Below are positions 38,011-46,912 of a DNA stretch of 64,000 nucleotides, piece after piece. The position numbers and the translations under genes were made by a program. This DNA is from Dyella jiangningensis (lineage in GTDB: Bacteria; Pseudomonadota; Gammaproteobacteria; Xanthomonadales; Rhodanobacteraceae): assembly GCF_003264855.1 (NCBI RefSeq), contig NZ_NFZS01000004.1, positions 1,116,001-1,180,000 on the forward strand. Direction: 5' to 3'. The notes under the pieces were generated by a model. The model searched no databases and was not told the DNA's origin. It was given only the letters and a program-made list of their open reading frames with translations. Position 1 is the first letter of the stretch, and each line of letters opens with the position of its first letter.

Positions 38011-39063
38011 TTAGATGCGAGCCTTGCGCCGCCCCTTCACGGGCGCCTCGCGCGGCGCGGGCGCGGTCGACTCGCGCAACTGCAGCGAATACGGCACCTG
38101 CACCAGCAGGCCGGTGCCTCGGCCGCGCAGCAGTTCCATCAGTTGCAATGCCGCGAGCTTGCCCATGTCGCGGGCTGGCTGGCGCACGGTGGTGAGCGGC
38201 GGCCACAGTTGCGTGGCGAGCGGCGTATCGTCGAAACCGCAGACGGAGAGATCCTGCGGGACCTTGAGGCCCCGCTCGTTCGCCGCCCACATCACGCCGG
38301 CCGCCATGTCGTCGTTCGCGGCAAAGATGGCCGTTGGCGGTTCGGCAAGCGTAAACAGCTGCCGGGCGGCGAGCACGCCGGAGCCGAAGGTGAACTCGCC
38401 TTGCACCACATACTTCGGGTCGTAGGCGATGCCCGCGGCCGCCATCGCGTCCTTGTAGCCGTTGAGTCGCCAGCGGCTGGCGCCGTGGTTGGCAAAGCCG
38501 GCGATATAGGCAATGCGGCGATGGCCCTGCTGCAGGAGATGATCGACCAGCGCCTTCGCAGCCTTCTGCTCGTCCATGCAGACGCCGATCACGCCTTCGT
38601 GGTTCACCGGCGAGATGCTTGCGTGCGGCACGCCGTGTTCTTGCAGGCGCTTGAGCAAGGGCGCGTAGTCGGTGAGCGGTGGCGTCACGATCACGCCGTC
38701 GATGTGGTGGTCGGACACTAGCGCGTCGACGCGACGGATGAAATCCTGGTCGCGTACGCGCAGCGGGCACACCATCATGCTGTAACGGTGCGCATCGCAG
38801 GCATCGAGCACGCCGTCCTGGATTTCGGCGAGATAGGTCGAGGCCGGGTTGTCGTTGTTGTCATAAAGCATCGCCACCAGGAACGAGCGGCTGCCGGCCA
38901 GGCCGCGCGCGGAAGGGCTGGGGCGATAGTTCATCGATTCCATCGCCGCCAACACCTTCTGGCGGGTGGACTCCTTGACCGAGGGCTCCTCGTTGAGCAC
39001 GCGCGACACCGTCTTCGGCGAGACGCCCGTCGCGCGCGCTACATCTTCCAGGCGTACCCGCAT
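38011..39063 (-). CDS. LacI-family transcriptional regulator
   Basis: The 350-residue protein begins with a LacI-type helix-turn-helix (RLEDVARATGVSPKTVSRVL) and the hinge region (YRPSPSARGLAG). A periplasmic-binding-protein-like sensor domain follows, with MVCPLRVRDQDF and GFDDTPLA as landmarks. GGGAG upstream supports the ATG at 39063 over an ATG seven codons earlier. No sugar-utilisation genes are adjacent, so the effector and targets are unknown. The gap to rsgA (37718-38010) holds short palindromes (such as AACAATCATTGTT near 37864) but no gene. Confidence 0.92.
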   Translation of the reverse strand: MRVRLEDVARATGVSPKTVSRVLNEEPSVKESTRQKVLAAMESMNYRPSPSARGLAGSRSFLVAMLYDNNDNPASTYLAEIQDGVLDACDAHRYSMMVCPLRVRDQDFIRRVDALVSDHHIDGVIVTPPLTDYAPLLKRLQEHGVPHASISPVNHEGVIGVCMDEQKAAKALVDHLLQQGHRRIAYIAGFANHGASRWRLNGYKDAMAAAGIAYDPKYVVQGEFTFGSGVLAARQLFTLAEPPTAIFAANDDMAAGVMWAANERGLKVPQDLSVCGFDDTPLATQLWPPLTTVRQPARDMGKLAALQLMELLRGRGTGLLVQVPYSLQLRESTAPAPREAPVKGRRKARI

Positions 39064-39225
39064 GTCTTCTCCCGGCCGTGCCAAGCTGCCGGGTGACTAT
39101 GCCTCCCGGACCGGGGGGCTTACAAGGCGCCGGCAACCACGAGGCCGCGAGCGCCCCCTTGACGCCCGGTCGACCCGATATGACCCAGGCTTCCCTTCGC
39201 TGATCGGCCGCTTCGGGACGCGAAC

Positions 39226-40053
39226 ATGACCCACACGCCTTCGCCCATCGACGCCTGGAACGGGCACTCCGGATGCACCTGGGTCGATCTTCAGCCGGTG
39301 CTCGACGGCATGTTCCGGCCACTCAAGGAGGTGCTGGTCGATGAAGTACGCGCCCGCTCGCCGCGCCGTCTTCTCGATATCGGCTGCGGAACCGGCGACA
39401 CCACGCTCGCGGCCGCCCGGGCGCTGGGTGAAGACGCCGAATGCGTGGGCGTGGACATATCCCGCCCGATGACGGAAGCCGCGGTCGAACGTGCACGGCG
39501 CGATGGCTCTTCCGCGACGTTCATCTGCGACAACGCCCAGACGCATGACTTCGCCGCCGACAGCATCGACATGTTCATCTCGCGCCTTGGCGTGATGTTC
39601 TTCGAGCAGGCCGTCATCGCCTTTGCCAACCTGCGGTATGCCGCGCGCAACGACGCCTCGCTGTGCTTCATCGTGTGGCGAAGCGCGGAAGAGAATCCGT
39701 ACATGACCACGGCCGAACGCGCGGCGGCGTCGGTGATCGAGCTTCCTCCACGCCTGCCCGGGCCGGGCCAGTTCGGATTCGCCGAAAGGGAACGCGCGGC
39801 ATCGTTGTTGGCGGATGGCGGCTGGAAGCATGTCGACATCCAGCCGCTCGACGTCACCTGCACGTATCCGTCCAGCGAACTGATCGGCTACTTCATGCGC
39901 CTGGGGCCGGTGGGCGTCGCGATGCAGCAGGCCGATGAAGCGACACGCACGCGCGTCATCGCCGCCGTAAGGCCCGCCTTTGATCCGTACGTGTTTGGCG
40001 ACGAAGTGCGTTACAACGCCGCCTGCTGGATCATCCGCGCCCGCGCATCGTGA
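39226..40053 (+). CDS. Class I SAM-dependent methyltransferase
   Basis: The 275-residue product has motif I LLDIGCGTGDTT at about 46-57, an acidic residue at the end of strand 2 (CVGVDIS) and later FISRLGVMFF. Together these define a Rossmann-fold methyltransferase. The methyl acceptor is not predictable. The ATG at 39226 gives a typical N-terminus (WNGHSG). It starts divergently from the LacI gene, 162 bases away, so regulation by that protein is possible but unproven. Confidence 0.87.
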   Translation: MTHTPSPIDAWNGHSGCTWVDLQPVLDGMFRPLKEVLVDEVRARSPRRLLDIGCGTGDTTLAAARALGEDAECVGVDISRPMTEAAVERARRDGSSATFICDNAQTHDFAADSIDMFISRLGVMFFEQAVIAFANLRYAARNDASLCFIVWRSAEENPYMTTAERAAASVIELPPRLPGPGQFGFAERERAASLLADGGWKHVDIQPLDVTCTYPSSELIGYFMRLGPVGVAMQQADEATRTRVIAAVRPAFDPYVFGDEVRYNAACWIIRARAS

Positions 40054-40103
40054 CTGCACAGGCAAGGCCAATCCGGGCGTTCGGTCAAGCAAGCACGAAC
40101 CGC

Positions 40104-40742
40104 TCAATCCGCCGCCGCGAAATGCGCCATCTGATCGGCATGTGCCTTGATGAACGCGGGCCGCGCGGTGGCGCGGGCCACATAATCGCGGCACGCAGGG
40201 TGGGCTGCGAGCCCATCGAAGCGGTCGACCAGCCGCAAGACGTCCGCCATGACGATGTCGGCGACGGAAAAGGTTCCCGCCAGCCATTCGCGCCCCGCCA
40301 GGATCGGTTCCATATGCGTGAGCCGCGCATGCAGGAAACCATCCAGCAGCTTTCGCCCCGCAGCCTCGTCGGTCACCCCGGAGAACACGAAGATGGACCA
40401 GGGCACGCTCGCCATTTCCACCGAATTCAGCGCGGCGAACAGCCATTCCATCGCGGTGCTGCGTCCCTGCGGATCGGTGGGCATCAAGGACTCGCTGCGC
40501 TGCCCCAGATGCATCAGGATGGCGCCGCTCTCGAAGATCGAGACGTCGCCATCCGTCAACCACGGCACCTGCCCGAAGGGCTGATGCGCGAAGTGCTCGG
40601 CGCCCCGTGCATCGAACGGCACGCTCTCGACGCGATACGGCAACCCCGCTTCCTCCATCGCCCAGCGCACGCGCAAATCACGCACATAGCCGCGTGGCAT
40701 GTCGGGAACCCAGTTGAATGTGGTGAGGATCAGATCAGCCAC
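40104..40742 (-). CDS. Glutathione S-transferase family protein (first of two)
   Basis: The 212-residue product has the thioredoxin-like N-terminal domain ending in the PWLTDGDVSIFESGAI-type glutathione-contact region and an all-alpha C-terminal domain. The GTG at 40742 has GGGAGG five bases upstream. It reads leftward, 40 bases after the second transferase gene, and may be transcribed with it. The catalytic residue is not certain from sequence. Confidence 0.87.
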   Translation of the reverse strand: MADLILTTFNWVPDMPRGYVRDLRVRWAMEEAGLPYRVESVPFDARGAEHFAHQPFGQVPWLTDGDVSIFESGAILMHLGQRSESLMPTDPQGRSTAMEWLFAALNSVEMASVPWSIFVFSGVTDEAAGRKLLDGFLHARLTHMEPILAGREWLAGTFSVADIVMADVLRLVDRFDGLAAHPACRDYVARATARPAFIKAHADQMAHFAAAD

Positions 40743-40782
40743 GCGTGCCTCCCTTCGTCATGCCTGGAATCGTTGGTGGTCA

Positions 40783-41448
40783 TCACGCCAGGCTGGCATG
40801 CCTGTCGTGCGCGGCCGGCGCCTCGTTCGACTTGCTGGCCGGCCACGGATCGGCCCAGGCCGGAAGGCGGTCCAGCCCATCGAGCCAGCGGACGATATTC
40901 GGAAATTCCGCCAGCGGCATCTCGGAACGACGCCAGTCGCAGGCCATCGCGGCCAGCTGGAAATCGGCGATGGTAAGTCGACCGCATGCCACGAAGTCGC
41001 AACCTTCCAGATGGCTATCGAGAACGGCGGCAAGTTGCTTCAAGCCGGGCAATGCCGCAGCCAGCTCCGAGCGGTCCGGCGGGCCGATGTTGAAGGTTTC
41101 CTTCACCACGAACTCGAAGTAGAACGGCCCCACCGCGCCTGCCCAGTGATTGTCGTTCCACGACAGCCAGCGAATGACCTCGACCTGTTCGGCAGGGTTG
41201 TGCGCCGGCCACAGGTCGGAGCCTTCCTTGATGCACAGGTAGGCATTGATGGCGGACGATTCCCACAGCACGAAGTCGCCGTCGACCAGGGTCGGCGCCT
41301 TGCCGTTGGGATTGAGCGCCTTGTACTCGGCGGTCTTGAGACCGCCCGCCTTCGCGTCGACCTGAATGCACTCGGCGTCGATGCCGAGATACTTCACCAG
41401 CGCCAGCACACGGCGCGGCGCCTGCGCCTTGATCCAGTAAATCTTCAT
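40783..41448 (-). CDS. Glutathione S-transferase family protein (second of two)
   Basis: The 221-residue product starts MKIYWIKAQAPRRVLAL and contains NPNGKAPTLVDGDFVLWES, the cis-proline and gamma-glutamyl contact region of the GST N-terminal domain. The C-terminal domain is helical. GGAGA seven bases upstream fixes the ATG at 41448. It is divergent from a TetR regulator, and the shared intergenic region carries a 24-bp palindrome, so direct TetR control is likely. Its neighbour downstream is a further GST. Confidence 0.88.
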   Translation of the reverse strand: MKIYWIKAQAPRRVLALVKYLGIDAECIQVDAKAGGLKTAEYKALNPNGKAPTLVDGDFVLWESSAINAYLCIKEGSDLWPAHNPAEQVEVIRWLSWNDNHWAGAVGPFYFEFVVKETFNIGPPDRSELAAALPGLKQLAAVLDSHLEGCDFVACGRLTIADFQLAAMACDWRRSEMPLAEFPNIVRWLDGLDRLPAWADPWPASKSNEAPAAHDRHASLA

Positions 41449-41499
41449 GTTCGATCTCCGGTTGTTATCCATGACCGATGACCGAGGTTACCCCGCCGC

Positions 41500-41523
41500 A
41501 AAATATGTTAAAGAACATATTTT
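41500..41523. promoter_or_regulatory. Palindromic TetR operator between gst and tetR
   Basis: AAAATATGTT, four bases, then AACATATTTT is a perfect inverted repeat in the 113-base gap between the divergent GST and TetR genes. The same core occurs at 45666-45685. Binding by the adjacent TetR protein is an inference from position and recurrence. Confidence 0.75.
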
Positions 41524-41561
41524 CAGGCCTGCTATACCTGTCCCCGAGGAGGTTCGCAGTC

Positions 41562-42143
41562 ATGCCCTACAGCCCTGAACATAAAGTGCAGACGCGAGCG
41601 CGCGTCGTGGAATCCGCCCGCCGCCTGTTCAATCGCCACGGCTTCGAGCAGGTCACCATCGACCAGGTGATGGCCTCTGCAGGACTCACCCGCGGTGCGT
41701 TCTATCACCACTTCGACAGCAAGGACGACCTCTACGCCGCCGCTGTCGCGAGTTTCGAAACCTGCAATCCGTTCGCCACCGCCAACGCGGACCAGGTGGT
41801 CAAGGACCCCAAGCGCATGGCGCGCATGCTCGTCGATCTCTACCTCAGCGATGAAGTGCTGGAGAACATCGACCTGCATTGCCCGCTGTATGCGCTGCCG
41901 TCCGATGTGGCGCGCGCCGGGCTGGAACCGCAGCAGGCCTATACCGACCTCATGCGCGGCATGCGCCACATCTATCGCTGCGCGCTCAAGGGTATCCGCG
42001 ACGCGGATCGCCGCGCCGAGGCCATGGTGGCGCTGTGCGTGGGCGGCATGGTGCTTGCGCGCACCACCAACGACCCGGAGCTGCGCAAATCCCTGCGTGA
42101 ATCCGCACGACACCAGGCGCTGGCCCTGCTGAAACTGGATTGA
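41562..42143 (+). CDS. TetR/AcrR-family regulator divergent from GST
   Basis: The 193-residue protein has a TetR helix-turn-helix at about 28-50 (TIDQVMASAGLTRGAFYHHF) and an all-helical ligand-binding region. AGGAGG at 41547-41552 selects the ATG at 41562. Longer frames upstream would read through the operator. It probably represses itself and the divergent GST genes, and perhaps the YciI-like gene that carries the same palindrome at 45666. The inducer is unknown, and electrophiles are a guess from the GST link. Confidence 0.9.
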   Translation: MPYSPEHKVQTRARVVESARRLFNRHGFEQVTIDQVMASAGLTRGAFYHHFDSKDDLYAAAVASFETCNPFATANADQVVKDPKRMARMLVDLYLSDEVLENIDLHCPLYALPSDVARAGLEPQQAYTDLMRGMRHIYRCALKGIRDADRRAEAMVALCVGGMVLARTTNDPELRKSLRESARHQALALLKLD

Positions 42144-42275
42144 GCGGGCCGCGCATAGGCCGGCTCGTCCCGCCCCACGCGGCGTGAACGGCTGCTCACG
42201 CGCCCATGTCCGGCCATGCCAGAATCGGGCAGACTTTGCGCGGCAGCAGCACGCATCCATTCCGAGGGAGGGGAC

Positions 42276-42803
42276 ATGACCGAAGCCAACGAAGAGCGCA
42301 AACCGTGCCCGGTATGCGGCGAATCCATCATGGCCGTCGCCAGGAAATGCCGGTTCTGCGGCACCGACCTCGAGGCGTACCAGGCGGCACGCGACGCCAC
42401 GGTGGAAAAGGTGCTCTTCCAGGGCCATCCGGCGGTGTTCTACAGCTTCGGACAGTACGTCATCGCGGTGATTACGCTGGGCATCGCGGCACTGGTGTAC
42501 TGGATGCAGAGCATCTCTGTCAGCTACACCATCACCACGCAGCGCATCCGCGTCGAGCGCGGCCTGCTGTCGAAGACGCAGGACAACCTCGAGCTGTTCC
42601 GCGTCGATCACTTCGACCTTGAGAAGCCGCTCGGCATGCGACTGCTCGGGCAATGCCTGCTCTGCATGCATTCCTCCGATCGCGACATGCCGTCGGTTCG
42701 CCTGTACGGCATCCCCGACCTGGAAGCCATGGCGGACACGCTGCGCGACTGCTCGCTGCGTGAACGCACGCGCCGTCGCGTGCTGCCGGTCGAGAACATG
42801 TAA
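42276..42803 (+). CDS. Zinc-ribbon and bacterial PH-domain membrane protein
   Basis: The 175-residue product has a two-knuckle zinc ribbon at the N-terminus (CPVCGESIMAVARKCRFCG, about 11-29). One or two membrane helices lie near 60-85, and a bacterial PH-like domain follows (VSYTITTQRIRVERGLLSKT and onward). GAGGGGA upstream supports the ATG at 42276. Function is unknown. A terminator follows. Confidence 0.8.
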   Translation: MTEANEERKPCPVCGESIMAVARKCRFCGTDLEAYQAARDATVEKVLFQGHPAVFYSFGQYVIAVITLGIAALVYWMQSISVSYTITTQRIRVERGLLSKTQDNLELFRVDHFDLEKPLGMRLLGQCLLCMHSSDRDMPSVRLYGIPDLEAMADTLRDCSLRERTRRRVLPVENM

Positions 42804-42830
42804 GCCACGTTTCGGTTCCGCATGCGAACA

Positions 42831-42856
42831 GGGGCGCCACGGCGCCCCTTTCTTTT
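42831..42856 (+). terminator. Terminator after the PH-domain gene
   Basis: GGGGCGCC (42831-42838) pairs with GGCGCCCC (42841-42848), followed by a T-rich run (TTTCTTTT) to 42856. It lies between converging genes. Confidence 0.8.
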
Positions 42857-42885
42857 GCGATGCAGGCACAGGGGTTCGTGCGGCC

Positions 42886-43935
42886 TCAGAACGCGGCGAC
42901 GTCGATCACCGCCTTGGCGAACGCCTCGGGCGCTTCCTGCGGCAGGTTGTGGCCGATACCGCCGGTGATCAGGCGATGCTCGTACCTGCCGGTGAACTTC
43001 TTCGCATAGGCACTGGGTTCGGGATGCGGCGCACCGTTGGCGTCGCCTTCCATGGTGATGGTGGGGATCGCGATCGCCGGCAGCATGGCGAGCTTCTTTT
43101 CGAGGTCGTCGTACCTGGCTTCGCCCTGCGCCAGGCCCAGGCGCCAGCGATAGTTGTGGATCGCCACGGCGACCTGATCCGGGTTGTCCAGCGCCGCCGC
43201 CGAGCGCTTGAACGTGGCATCGTCGAACGCCCATTTCGGCGAGGCGGTTTCCCAGATCAACCTGGCGAAGTCGTGCGTGTACTTCGCATAGCCCTCTGCG
43301 CCGCGCTCGGTGGTGAAGTAGTACTGATACCACCATTGCTGCTCGGCCTTCGGCGGCAGCGGTGCGCGATTGAGTGCCTGGCTGCCGATCAGGTAGCCGC
43401 TCACCGACACCAGCGCCTCGCAACGTTCCGGCCACAACGCGGCCATGATGTCCGCCGTGCGTGCGCCCCAGTCGAAGCCCGCGACGATGGCCTTCTTGAT
43501 ATGCAGCGCATCCAGCAGCGCCAGGCCATCGGCGGCCAGCGCAGCCTGCTGGCCGTTGCGTGGCGTATCGGCCGACAGAAAGTGCGTGTCGCCATAACCG
43601 CGCAGGTACGGAATGATCACGCGGTAACCGGCCGCCGCCAGGATCGGCGCAACGTCCACGAAGCTGTAGATGTCATACGGCCAGCCGTGCAGCAGCAACA
43701 CCGGCTTGCCATTGGCCGGACCTTCTTCCGCATAGGCCACGTCGAGCGCATCCGTCTTCACGCGCTTGATCGACGAGAACGATGTGTGCCCTGTGCGAAC
43801 GCTCGCCCTGCCGCCGGTGGCGGGCTTGGCCGTCTGTGCGCTGGCGAGCGACATCCAGCCCACCTGCGTGGCCGCCAGCCCCAGGGCTGCCGTGCCCAGA
43901 AACGTGCGCCTGCGTTGATCGATACGGTCCGACAT
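42886..43935 (-). CDS. Tat-exported alpha/beta hydrolase, epoxide-hydrolase-like
   Basis: The 349-residue protein begins with a twin-arginine signal (RRRTFLGTAALGLAATQ), so it is exported folded. The oxyanion region HGWP is at 83-86. The nucleophile elbow GFDWGAR places Asp155 where esterases have Ser, as in epoxide hydrolases and haloalkane dehalogenases. A C-terminal GIGHNLP supplies the catalytic His. GGGAGAGGA before the ATG at 43935 fixes the start. A substrate cannot be named. It is divergent from a methyltransferase gene. Confidence 0.87.
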   Translation of the reverse strand: MSDRIDQRRRTFLGTAALGLAATQVGWMSLASAQTAKPATGGRASVRTGHTSFSSIKRVKTDALDVAYAEEGPANGKPVLLLHGWPYDIYSFVDVAPILAAAGYRVIIPYLRGYGDTHFLSADTPRNGQQAALAADGLALLDALHIKKAIVAGFDWGARTADIMAALWPERCEALVSVSGYLIGSQALNRAPLPPKAEQQWWYQYYFTTERGAEGYAKYTHDFARLIWETASPKWAFDDATFKRSAAALDNPDQVAVAIHNYRWRLGLAQGEARYDDLEKKLAMLPAIAIPTITMEGDANGAPHPEPSAYAKKFTGRYEHRLITGGIGHNLPQEAPEAFAKAVIDVAAF

Positions 43936-44178
43936 GGTCCTCTCCCGGCTGGTTGGTGTACCGGCATAGGAGAGCATCGCCATGTATTGCCATCGTGTCG
44001 CCCACCCGGGATCTTTGCATGCCTGTGTATCCGACGGCCCCGTGATACATGCCGATACAAACCGGCCATGCAGGCGCAGCGACCTTCCGGGCCTTGCCCG
44101 CCGCCCGGATCGGCGTTACCTCTAGGGCTCCCTGCCGCACGGCATCGCGGCGCCACACCCCCACACTGGAACCTCGCC

Positions 44179-45024
44179 ATGCAGATCGAGCCGGAGAAGA
44201 CTGCTGTTCGCGTCGCGCTGTGGCGCGCCATGCACACCCTGATCGATCCACCTCCGCATGTGCTGGACGATGCGGTCGGGTTGCAGCTGGTGGCGCCGGA
44301 TGAAACCTGGCGGCAACGCCCGGACATGGATCCGCAAGGCACCCGCGGCTTTCGCGCCGGCGTGGTGGCCCGGGCGCGCTTCATCGAAGACCTGGTCGCG
44401 GAACAGGTAGCGCACGGCGTGACGCAATACGTGCTGCTTGGCGCCGGCCTCGATACCTTCGCGCAACGCCGGCCGGACATCGCCTCGCAGCTGCGCGTCT
44501 TCGAAGTGGATCAACCTGGCCCGCAGCTGTGGAAGCGCGAACGCCTGATCGAATCCGGACTGGGCATACCCTCGTGGCTGCACTTCGTGCCGGTGGATTT
44601 CGAAGCCGGCCAATCGTGGTGGGAGAAACTGGTCGAAGCCGGCTTCGACACACGCGAGCCCGCGGTGGTGGTTTCCACCGGCGTCTCCATGTACCTCAGT
44701 CGCGAAGCCAACATCGCGACGCTGCGCCAGGTCGGCACGCTCGCGCCCGGCTCCTCGCTCGCCATGACCTTCCTGCTGCCGCTGGAGCTGATCGATCCCG
44801 CCGAGCGCCCCATGCACCAGATGCTGCACGAACGCGCGCACGCCTCCGGCACGCCCTTCATCAGCTTCTTCAGCCCCGACGACATCATGACGCTCGCGCG
44901 CGAGGCGGGTTTCGACACGGCAAGATACGTGTCCAACGATGATCTCAATGCACGTTACTTCACCGGTCGCGCAGATGGCATGGAGGTGCCGCGGGGTGAG
45001 GCGTTCCTGATCGCGGCGATCTGA
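44179..45024 (+). CDS. SAM-dependent methyltransferase, leucine-carboxyl-methyltransferase type
   Basis: The 281-residue product has the motif I-like VLLGAGLDTFAQR, the acidic EVDQPGPQ strand and STGVSMYLS, which are hallmarks of the PF04072/TIGR00027 group. Most bacterial members have no known acceptor. The ATG at 44179 (MQIEPEKTAVR) gives the family length. The frame happens to stay open far upstream, opposite the hydrolase gene, but those codons are not part of the protein. Confidence 0.87.
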   Translation: MQIEPEKTAVRVALWRAMHTLIDPPPHVLDDAVGLQLVAPDETWRQRPDMDPQGTRGFRAGVVARARFIEDLVAEQVAHGVTQYVLLGAGLDTFAQRRPDIASQLRVFEVDQPGPQLWKRERLIESGLGIPSWLHFVPVDFEAGQSWWEKLVEAGFDTREPAVVVSTGVSMYLSREANIATLRQVGTLAPGSSLAMTFLLPLELIDPAERPMHQMLHERAHASGTPFISFFSPDDIMTLAREAGFDTARYVSNDDLNARYFTGRADGMEVPRGEAFLIAAI

Positions 45025-45208
45025 TTCCGCCGCAATGACGATGGCCGCGTTTTCGGGATGGTCTTCACCACCGGCTCGCTCGGCTGCACGATCGGCATCG
45101 CGCCGAAGTCCTGAGTGGCCGTGAGTGCGAAACGACACAAGTCCGTCGATGCACGGCGAAGAGCCGGATCACACGTCCGACTCTTCGCTCACATGCCAAA
45201 GTGCATCG

Positions 45209-45562
45209 TTATCCCGGCATGGGCAGGCACTCCACGATCTCGATCGAGTCGCCGGGAAAGATCGTGAAATGCGGGTGACCTTCGAACATCCTGGCGGCGG
45301 ACTCCTGCGAGTCGGCGCGCACCACGGTGTAGCCGGTCAGGTTGTTGCGTGTGCTCTCGATGCCATCCTTGGAGACGCGCAGCGTCTTGCCCAGTGGTGC
45401 ACCGGTATCGATGATGGCCGCCTTGTGGGTTTCGACCCACTTGCCCCAAGCCTGCATGCCTTCCTGCTCGCGCTTCTTGCGCGCGTCCTCGCTCAAGGCG
45501 TTCCATCCGGATGCATTGAACGACGCCTCATTGCCAAGATAAACCGCCAGAAACTGCTTCAT
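45209..45562 (-). CDS. YciI-like (YCII-related) small protein
   Basis: The 117-residue product resembles the dimeric alpha-beta-barrel YCII group: a first strand MKQFLAVYLG, a helix with WGKWVETHKAAI, then GYTVVRADSQESAARMF and a closing strand IEIVECLPMPG. GAGGAG precedes the ATG at 45562. A palindrome identical in its core to the gst-tetR operator lies 104 bases upstream, so it is probably part of the same TetR regulon. Catalytic role is unknown. Confidence 0.78.
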   Translation of the reverse strand: MKQFLAVYLGNEASFNASGWNALSEDARKKREQEGMQAWGKWVETHKAAIIDTGAPLGKTLRVSKDGIESTRNNLTGYTVVRADSQESAARMFEGHPHFTIFPGDSIEIVECLPMPG

Positions 45563-45665
45563 GGTCCACTCCTCGCCAGGTGTCCGATGTCGACAGGCGA
45601 GCCCAGGGACGGCCCGTCCTGCGATGCATGACTCTACCGGTCGGCCAGCTTACGCCGCGGCAATT

Positions 45666-45685
45666 TATGTTAAAGAACATATTTT
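45666..45685. promoter_or_regulatory. Second copy of the TetR operator, upstream of the YciI-like gene
   Basis: TATGTT, AAAG, AACATATTTT repeats 20 bases of the operator at 41500-41523 exactly. The flank to the left is also similar (TTACGCCGCGGCAA here, TTACCCCGCCGCAA there). It is oriented towards the YciI-like gene in the same way as the first copy faces the GST gene. Confidence 0.72.
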
Positions 45686-45707
45686 GGGCGCATGCGCGGC
45701 CCGGCTT

Positions 45708-46166
45708 TCAGGCGCTTTCGGCGGGAACGTGGGTATCGATCCAGTCGATGATGAAGATATCCAAGGGCGTGCGTTCCGGCACGTCGATGCCAGCGACGCG
45801 AACAAAGGTCGCGGCTGCCTTGATCAGCGACTGACGCGCGATGCTGGTGGCCTGGCGTGCCGCCGCCTGCTTCTGGCGAAGCTGCACGATATGTGCCGAC
45901 GGCTTTCCCGGCTTGGCGAACTTTTGATAACGCCGCAGCTCGTCCGCCGCGAGCGTGGTGTCGAACGCGGCCTGCAGGGTGGCCTTGCGCGCGGTCAGCA
46001 GCAGCGCAAGCGATGCCATCAACTCGGCGCGCGACTCAGGCGGCACAGACAGCAGACTTTCGAGAAGTGGCGGCAAGGTGCCCAGTGCGTCGCGTGGAAT
46101 ATCGCTGCCGGCCTGCTCCAGCCGCGCGAGGAAGCCCGCGTAGGGAAAGCGCATCGCTGCAGTCAT
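45708..46166 (-). CDS. Unknown cytoplasmic protein
   Basis: I do not recognise this gene. The product is about 152 residues, helical, and Ala/Leu-rich, with no signal peptide or membrane segment. A basic middle section (LRQKQAAARQATSIARQS) is notable. The start at 46166 is uncertain, since neither it nor the ATG four codons later has a clear ribosome binding site. It reads in the same direction as the DUF6630-like gene 71 bases upstream. Confidence 0.6.
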   Translation of the reverse strand: MTAAMRFPYAGFLARLEQAGSDIPRDALGTLPPLLESLLSVPPESRAELMASLALLLTARKATLQAAFDTTLAADELRRYQKFAKPGKPSAHIVQLRQKQAAARQATSIARQSLIKAAATFVRVAGIDVPERTPLDIFIIDWIDTHVPAESA

Positions 46167-46236
46167 AGGAAAACCATCGTTCGTAGAGCGTGACCTACGC
46201 CTGCGCTCGGTTCGTTCAACAGCGGGCCAGTATCCC

Positions 46237-46770
46237 TCAGCCCAGCTCATTCCCGCGGCGCAGGTGAACGCCGAGCTCCGTCGCCAGCTCGCGCATGGCC
46301 TCGGTGTCGCGCGACAGTGTCATCCAGCCCGCGAGGCTGTCGTCGTCGGTATCGCGAACCCACAAGGTGTATCCGTGCGGGGCGAGATTATCGTACGCGG
46401 TGCCGATGAGTTCGGCGGCATCGACATCGGCATGGAAATCGTCGTCGTCCGGATCGCCATCCCAATCGATGTCGATGTTCCAGCGCGCCGAAAGCTCATC
46501 CAGCGCCTGCACCAGTGCACGCGTGTCGTCCGCGCCCACGTGGAATGTCGAACGCCAATCGGCCACCTGCCCCACCGCCTGCGCCACGTCGACGTCGTCG
46601 TCCGGCGTATCGCCCACCACATCGCGATAACCGGCGAATTGCTGGAAGGCCGTGTCGTCGTCACCGGGGTTGATCAACAGCAGCAACTGCCAGACCTGGG
46701 CCTCCAGCGAGCTGTCGCCATCGTCGTGAAAGTGGTGGCTGGATTCGAAATCGTCGTCGGAGCTCGTCAT
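46237..46770 (-). CDS. DUF6630-like acidic protein
   Basis: The 177-residue product is strongly acidic, with clusters such as TPDDDVDVAQAV and DGDPDDDDFHAD, and no signal or membrane segment. The domain pattern (SLEAQVWQLLLLINPGDDDTAF, later HGYTLWVRDTDDDSLAGWM) resembles DUF6630 proteins of unknown function. The long runs of Asp codons are unusual for this window. It may form an operon with the gene downstream. Confidence 0.68.
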   Translation of the reverse strand: MTSSDDDFESSHHFHDDGDSSLEAQVWQLLLLINPGDDDTAFQQFAGYRDVVGDTPDDDVDVAQAVGQVADWRSTFHVGADDTRALVQALDELSARWNIDIDWDGDPDDDDFHADVDAAELIGTAYDNLAPHGYTLWVRDTDDDSLAGWMTLSRDTEAMRELATELGVHLRRGNELG

Positions 46771-46912
46771 GGCGTGTCACCTGAAGTCGAAACGGCATGA
46801 TCGCCGCTGTGGGGCGTGTTGCATAGCACTGCCTGGCATGGGTGCTAGAGCCCGAGCCACAGCCCGCGATCCATCGCTGCCGCCCGACATGCCGGGTGGC
46901 CGGCGCCCGGGC

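Noticed and set aside
42619-44178. In-frame extension of the carboxyl-methyltransferase-type gene by about 520 codons
   Set aside because: The extension lies opposite the Tat hydrolase and PH-domain genes. Family length supports the start at 44179.
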